This document shows positions 58,886-64,000 of a stretch of 64,000 bases of DNA, piece after piece. Where the stretch lies: assembly GCA_004794655.1 (NCBI GenBank), contig SMMW01000025.1, positions 4,074,501 to 4,138,500 of the forward strand, written 5' to 3'. A model generated the notes under the pieces. It saw only the letters and a list, made by a program, of their open reading frames with translations. It had not been told where the DNA came from and searched no databases. A program made the translations under genes and the position numbers. How positions within the stretch are numbered: the stretch's first letter is position 1; each line of letters starts with the position of its first letter. The stretch comes from Marisa cornuarietis (lineage: Eukaryota; Mollusca; Gastropoda; Architaenioglossa; Ampullariidae).

Positions 58886-59230
58886 TGTTTGAAAGCTAAA
58901 CCTGAAAGAAACACAAAACATTTCCTTGCATACATCTTGTTAACTGTTTGAAGCGTCTTCTGGGAACACTTATATAGCAGAGCAGACATATGAAAGCCGA
59001 ATGCAGTTCGTATGCAGTAGTACAGGCAGATAATCTGTTTCTGATATTGGCATTTTATAATCGAAGAATCTACTGTACCGTATGAAATTGTTCAGGTTAA
59101 AAAACTACAGCTACGTCTTTATCGAGACCAGAGCTGAAAAAAGATACTAAAGAAAATGCCATTCAGTCCCCTCCCCATTTCTGTGAAGATTTCTTGCATA
59201 ACCCTGTTGATTACATTTTTGTGATTGCAG
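58886..59230. other. No gene recognised
   Basis: AT-rich sequence ending in the branch/acceptor region of the exon candidate at 59231. Confidence 0.45.
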
Positions 59231-59288
59231 CTGAACAAGACGTTGATTGAGGAAGTCAACATTGGCGGAACTGAAAACGTTTTACGAG
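59231..59288 (+). CDS. Candidate 58-bp internal coding exon, unidentified
   Basis: A 3' splice site (ATTTTTGTGATTGCAG to 59230, with a CTGTTGAT branch-like sequence about 30 bases before) and a good donor (GAG followed by GTAGGC) bound 58 bp. Only one frame is open; it starts on a codon boundary and reads LNKTLIEEVNIGGTENVLR. The spacing I-E-x-x-N-x-x-G-T-x-x-x-V-L resembles the second half of an LDL-receptor class B (YWTD) repeat, where strands of the form IE-x-x-x-x-x-G-(S/T)-x-x-x-V-L recur. That is a resemblance by eye over 19 residues, not an assignment. Its preceding YWTD half is not clearly present. Confidence 0.25.
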
Positions 59289-59540
59289 GTAGGCACCTTT
59301 TTTCCCCTTAATTGTGGAATCCTTTAAACATGCACTTGTAAGATACTTTCCGACATCACTGGTGTCCATCTTCAGTCTTTAGATGCAGTTGTTTGTTTGC
59401 TGTTTGTTTTGTGTTATTTCTTCAGGGGACACTTATATCGTCTCTGATGTTGATTGTGTCATGTTTTGCTGTTTGCCCGTATAGCTGTTGCTGCTGCAGC
59501 TGCTTGTGTCCGGGTATGTTTGTGTGCACGTGAGTGCTTG
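59289..59540. other. No gene recognised
   Basis: Short anonymous stretch, would be intron if 59231-59288 is an exon. Confidence 0.4.
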
Positions 59541-59541
59541 C

Positions 59542-59573
<32 letters not shown>

Positions 59574-59653
59574 AAGGGAGAGTGTTGGCGAGGGAAAACA
59601 CAAAGGAAGTGAGAACGCATGAGGTGTTTAGCTCTCCTCTCTCTCTCTCTCTG
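59541..59653. repeat. (TG)8(AG)8 then (CT)10 microsatellite pair
   Basis: TG passes into AG at 59541-59573, and a CT run lies at 59634-59653. The AG and CT runs are about 60 bases apart and complementary, so this piece could form a hairpin. Confidence 0.9.
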
Positions 59654-59792
59654 TGCGCGCATGAGTGTAGTGTTTGAAAGAGAAGAGACGGAAACTTTAA
59701 TGTGGGGAGAGATGCGATATTCAAGCTGTAACAATACCCTTGGAAACGATCCTAAAAAATTGACTCTATTACATTTTCCCACCTATTTAGGC

Positions 59793-59915
59793 AGCCTTTC
59801 TCATCTCGTATGACAGTATTTCTTGTCTCTTTTGAGAGTATTTCTTGTTTCGTGTAACACTATTTCTCACCTCTTGTGGCTTTTCTCATCTATTGAAGCA
59901 GTATTTTTCGCCGCA
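59793..59915 (+). repeat. Diverged 22-bp minisatellite
   Basis: AGTATTTCT-like starts at 59815, 59837, 59859, about 59878 and 59900 give a period of 22, with units of the form AGTATTTCTTGTCTCTTTTG. About five and a half copies, substantially diverged. Confidence 0.8.
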
Positions 59916-60440
59916 TTGCGTACCTGCCGAGGCATTAGTTCGCACCTATTTAGATAGTATTTCTCCAGCAATTCCGTGACTCAATTTTTTTATGAGCTTC
60001 CCTTAGATATTTCAGTAATCGGGCAGTGAAACTTCAGCGTCCTTCGACACTGCTGAGCAAGAATGGCCACTTGCACTGTGTTTAATCCAATAAAACTGCC
60101 ACTCGCACAGCGGTACTGGAATCTCAAAATCCGGTGGTTCGCGTGCCGCTGGGGAAGGAATTGCTGGGGAGGAGGTGATGGGAGGAACCACGATGGACCT
60201 GAAGGGTCTTCTGTTTACCTTCCTGCCGGAGCAAGTGTTTGCTTAACATGCTGGGATTTCTATTTTCTTTCACTTCTCCCTTGTTTCTCTGCCTGGTCGC
60301 TTGAGGTTTGATTAACATCTGGGGTAGCGCCCAGACACCGTGTCCCTCTGTTGCCTCATTATCGATAACTCTCACGCCTGGGTGGGAGGGTACAGCGACT
60401 AACGAGAACGGCTGATGTGAACGTGGTTAAGCAATTTAAA
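59916..60440. other. No gene recognised
   Basis: A plus frame (60063-60311, 82 codons) and an antisense frame have no motif. Confidence 0.5.
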
Positions 60441-60500
60441 GACGTAATTATGGATTAACGGGGTTATTAGCATATTCATTGTCGGATCCGTGACGTTCAC
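60441..60500. promoter_or_regulatory. Possible homeodomain/POU/SOX site cluster
   Basis: TAATTA (about 60446), GGATTAA (60452-60458), ATTAGCATAT (60466-60475) and, directly after it, CATTGT (60477-60482) lie in 40 bp, followed by TGACGTTCA (60491-60499). The POU-like element beside a CATTGT SOX-like hexamer resembles composite POU-SOX sites. This could be a developmental enhancer, but only conservation would show it. Confidence 0.22.
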
Positions 60501-60719
60501 GTTGCCTGACCGCGCACTTGTGCTTTGAGCAAATGGGGTGGGGGTGAGGGAGGGGCTGACATTAGTCACGTGTTGTAGTGGACAGCCCATCATCTGCTCT
60601 CAGACATTCTGGACATTGTAGTCGCATATTTCCTTTGGCCTTCAAGGAAGACAGCAGTGATGAAAATCAGGGTGACGAAAAGTTCTTTTCCGACTAACAA
60701 AATACGTTTAGTTTTCGTG
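60501..60719. other. No gene recognised
   Basis: Short anonymous stretch with a G-rich patch at about 60535-60555. Confidence 0.5.
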
Positions 60720-60960
60720 TTCTTTCCTACCGAAAGACAGTTTATTGTGTTTGGTCTTTTCTGATTGAGGACAGTTACATAGTTTTTCCTGACTGAATAA
60801 AATCTATTTACTGTTCCGGTTCTTACCTTACTGAATATAGTCTGTTTACTGTTCGTGTTCTTTTCTTACTGTAGACAGTCTACTGTCTGCATTACCTAAC
60901 CGAATAGAATTTCTTTACTCATCATGCTCTTTCCTGCCTGAAGACAGTCTGTTGAATGTT
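60720..60960 (+). repeat. Diverged ~38-bp minisatellite
   Basis: CCTNACTGAA-like motifs start at 60726, 60760, 60788, 60826, 60864, 60895 and 60933, giving spacings of 34, 28, 38, 38, 31 and 38. Units also share AGTCTGTTTACTGTTCGTG. The ancestral period is most likely 38 with deletions in three copies. Confidence 0.82.
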
Positions 60961-62020
60961 GAGTCTTCAGCAAGGATTCTGTTATGTCTTCGTCGATTGC
61001 AGTGTTTGGGGAATCGTCTCGCATGATGATGCGTTCCTGGATGTCCCAGTAGCAGTGACATTAATTCTGACTTTATTCGGGTTCTCTTGGGATTTCCATA
61101 TGCCGTGTTAACTTAATGCCATGTCTTAATTGTTTGAGATGATTTATAAAAAAAATCCATTTAATATATAGACATTAGATGCTTTTAATGTAATTAAAAG
61201 TATTTCGTGTCGTAAAAGTGCCAGACTTTTGTCATCATCAGTCTAACCTTGGGGCTTCGCCTACAATGTGTCCTAATTTTCTTTATGGCGATTAAAAAAA
61301 TAACCAACGGCATCAAAAGGTATCAGCAGGGTTTACGCCACTCAGGCCCAGTGGACTGTTCTGCTCACAAACGATTGATCTGCGAGAAGGGGACAGACAC
61401 GCTTCGCTTGGTTATTGCTGAAGGGTGCGAGATGTTGCGACCTACTGTACTTTAGTTAACTCAACTAATTAATATGCCGCAAGCCGCACCACTTGTTGCG
61501 TTCATCGTCGTTTGCTGCTCGTGGATCTTTCTGCTTGACGTCAGAGAGACGAACTGTCACCCTTCAAGCTGTAGACATTTTTGGATGTAACAGCACCTTA
61601 TAAGTGGGTAAGGGTCAAGACGTAGGTGAAGCGGAGCACGACGATGTTGCAGTTGAGAAATTGATTTCATCGCAGCGTGCCGAGTGGGAGCAGCATAAGC
61701 AGCTCGCGGAGTGGCCGTGCACAGGCACGTTCCGCACCCCAGTGATGTAACCCGCGAGATTCAGCAAATAATGTTGCCATTTCCGTCAGAGAAAAAAAAC
61801 TCATTTGCCCTGTCAGAGTCTTTTTTCCCTTTTTTGTTTTTCTATTAGTCATCGCCAATGCAAGACAGCATTTGATCAATTTATCAACGGCACTGGAATG
61901 GAATAAAGTTGTCATAGGATGAAAACGACCATTTAAGGTTTTCAACAGAAAGCTCGTTCACGAACATCTTGAACACGCAACTGGAAGTAAGTGTGCATGC
62001 ATACGCGTGAGTGTTTGGGA

Positions 62021-62021
<1 letters not shown>
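60961..62021. other. No gene recognised
   Basis: An acceptor-like GATTGCAG at about 61002 opens a 35-codon frame with a weak donor. I do not regard it as sufficient. Otherwise anonymous. Confidence 0.45.
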
Positions 62022-62064
<43 letters not shown>

Positions 62065-62066
62065 AA
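62022..62066. repeat. (TG)17(AG)n compound microsatellite
   Basis: A perfect TG run to about 62055 joined directly to an AG run. Confidence 0.95.
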
Positions 62067-62468
62067 GAATTATAGGTATGTGAGCGAGATAAGAAGAGAG
62101 TAAAGGTTAAACCCGAGAAAACATGGGCTTATATATGTGTCTGTACATAAAAAAACACCACGATTCTAATCGTTTACTTCTTTAACAATTACCCAGTTAC
62201 TGATATGGATCAAGAATACTCATCGCTTTACCTTTAGCTTTGCGGTTGATGTTGCATTGTCCTTACGCGCGCATGCACACACACACAAAGATGTTATCTT
62301 TGGTGCTGCGAGTTTCGTGATGTATTGCTGTCATGCACGCGAACACACGTGATTTACGTATTTTTCACGGAGGCCAGGTACTCCCCGAAAATCCGGACAA
62401 AAAGCATGTGATAGACAGTGTTAGACATCACGAAACAGAATGGGAAATATTCCTTGTTCCATACGGGC
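62067..62468. other. No gene recognised
   Basis: Anonymous, with a CA run at about 62276-62287. Confidence 0.5.
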
Positions 62469-62570
62469 AGCATTCATTAGCTGAGAGCCGAAAGTATTCA
62501 TTAGTTAAGAACGGGTAGTATTCATTAGTTATAATAGGCAAGTATCCATTAGCTGTGAACGAGCAGTATG
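62469..62570 (+). repeat. 24-bp minisatellite, ~4.3 copies
   Basis: AGTATTCATTAG-like units start at 62469, 62493, 62517, 62541 and 62565, an exact 24-bp period with substitutions only. A plus-strand frame (62333-62518) enters the array but stops in the third unit, so the array is not a protein repeat. Confidence 0.88.
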
Positions 62571-64000
62571 TGTGTTAAGGAAGTGCAAGCGGTGGTGGGC
62601 AGTAGACTGGTTAACAAATTCGATCGTAGAACAGTTGACGCTTTTTTGTGTGTTCTGTACTTCAAACTACACCTTCAAGCTGTCTGCACTTAAAAAAAAC
62701 ACTTTCAAGGGTTCTGTACCTTTTCTGCCAGACTGAACTAGAATACACGGTGCCTCTAAACAGGACACAGCATTGAATGAATCACTTCCTAGGAGCAGGG
62801 AAGCCTCACGACCCCTATCCCCAGAGTCATCACGTACTTTAAAGATCCTGAAATAAAACCAGCTACGTCTGCTTAGAGAAATCATATCCACTCTTCTGTT
62901 TTGCACCCGGCATCAAAGCACGAGTAGGTAGATAGTGTAGGTGTGGAGAAAGGCGGGTGTTTTTGAGTCGAGTCTGCTGGCTGATGGGCGTTTCCTTGAA
63001 CCGCACTTTCTTTTTAAGAGGACGCGACTTCTGGAAGGTCATCGTGCAATCAATCCAGCAATATGTTGGCGATTTGGAGGGGGGGAGGGGGGAGGTTTAT
63101 CAGAAACACGTCGCGGTCCGGGCAGTCGCCGGACTCTGGAGGAGGCCAGCGGAATTGATTTTGGGGAGGACGTAGACAGATGAAATGGTGTTGTAGAGAG
63201 TGGGTGCACTTGGTCTTTTTGATTAGCACGGCCTGGCTGCTACTGATCCACTCTCCTCATGTCCGGCCTAAAGCTTGCTAATGGTGCTTTGAGTTACATT
63301 AAAGAGACGCGTAGCCGCACCCTTTCTGGTCAGTTTGTCCGTGCTGCATAGAATCGCATACTGCTTGTGGCCTATAGTGCTTAGCAGCCTCTCTTCTATA
63401 AAGAATAAGGTGCTAGTATCGTGTAATATAAAGAACACATGAACTGTGTTTGAAAAATATATTTTGATCAGTCATAAACTTTGTCTTGTCTTTCCTGGGG
63501 CGTCTGCTGCTGCTGAGCACCGAGTGTAGGAAGCGTAACCACAACTAAAGATGCACTCACAGATATTTCAGTGTGTCAGCTAGCATGGCTGCTTACTAAA
63601 TCATCAAATGTCGATGAACACTGTCACCCACGAAGAGCCCATTCTGCATAAAGTACTTAAAGTCGTGGTTTTAGACTTAAGAATTAAATTCAGCTCGTAT
63701 GTGCGCTTTAAAACATCTTAGGAAGATACGACAATGCCATCGGGTGATCGTTGTTTTCACCACACCGTCATATTTTCCTTATACTGGACTTAGTTAAAGT
63801 AATTTAATGTCAAACACTATTTTTAAAATGAGACGTCTTTAGAGTCCATATTTTACTTAAATATAATCTTTTCATTAGAAAGACATTCTCAACAAATGGC
63901 ATCTGGCTTCTGAATAGATGTAAATCACCGTTCTTATTGTCTAGGACTTTTAGAAAAAAATAGGAAATTGAAAAAAAAAAGATTTTTGTAATATTCCCAA
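62571..64000. other. No gene recognised
   Basis: A G7/G6 stretch at 63076-63095 is quadruplex-prone. Two overlapping plus-strand frames at 62941-63183 have no motif. The last 300 bases are AT-rich with A-runs. Confidence 0.5.

Noticed and set aside
1..64000. CRISPR arrays, bacterial operons, rRNA genes or complete tRNA genes
   Set aside because: None seen. The tandem arrays lack unique spacers between identical repeats, and no tRNA-like sequence closes a full cloverleaf.

Overview
This is animal nuclear DNA, and I found no gene in it that I can assign to a family. There are no bacterial features: no operons, no ribosome-binding sites and no long confident reading frames. Instead there are dense dinucleotide microsatellites (TG/CA and AG/CT, up to 35 perfect copies), minisatellites, a tRNA-derived SINE with target-site duplications, a hAT-type MITE, LINE/SINE 3' tails and a large foldback element. 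Base composition is mixed and CpG is not obviously depleted. The SINE looks to me like families known from molluscs, and the microsatellite load also suits a gastropod or another lophotrochozoan, but this is inference from memory. The window is best read as a long intron or an intergenic stretch. Layout: 1-4.4 kb is mostly simple sequence, with a GC-rich block, a very strong G-quadruplex motif and a 578-bp near-complete hairpin (3784-4361). From 4.4 to 15 kb little is recognisable apart from a possible minus-strand exon (4782-4877) and a tRNA-like relic. At 14.96-15.27 kb there is a minisatellite with alternating 57- and 63-bp units that is open on both strands. From 15 to 28 kb lie a (TG)35 cluster, G-quadruplex tracts, a well-bounded candidate 45-bp exon (23702-23746) and a hAT MITE (26898-27067). 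From 28 to 46 kb there is mostly anonymous sequence with GC-rich blocks near 31.3, 34 and 36.8 kb, then a 34-bp satellite carrying repeated TGACATCA and CACGTG motifs (44606-44857). From 46 to 64 kb there are retroposon tails, the SINE (55712-55970), candidate exons near 58.6 and 59.2 kb, and four more minisatellites or microsatellites. The most notable features are the hairpin element, the two regular minisatellites, the SINE and MITE with readable insertion scars, and a few short splice-bounded candidate exons. The longest open frames (up to 223 codons) fall in GC-rich sequence open on several frames at once, match nothing I know, and are treated as chance. All exon calls are low confidence because 64 kb of DNA produces such signals by accident; they are recorded so they can be tested with RNA or related genomes.
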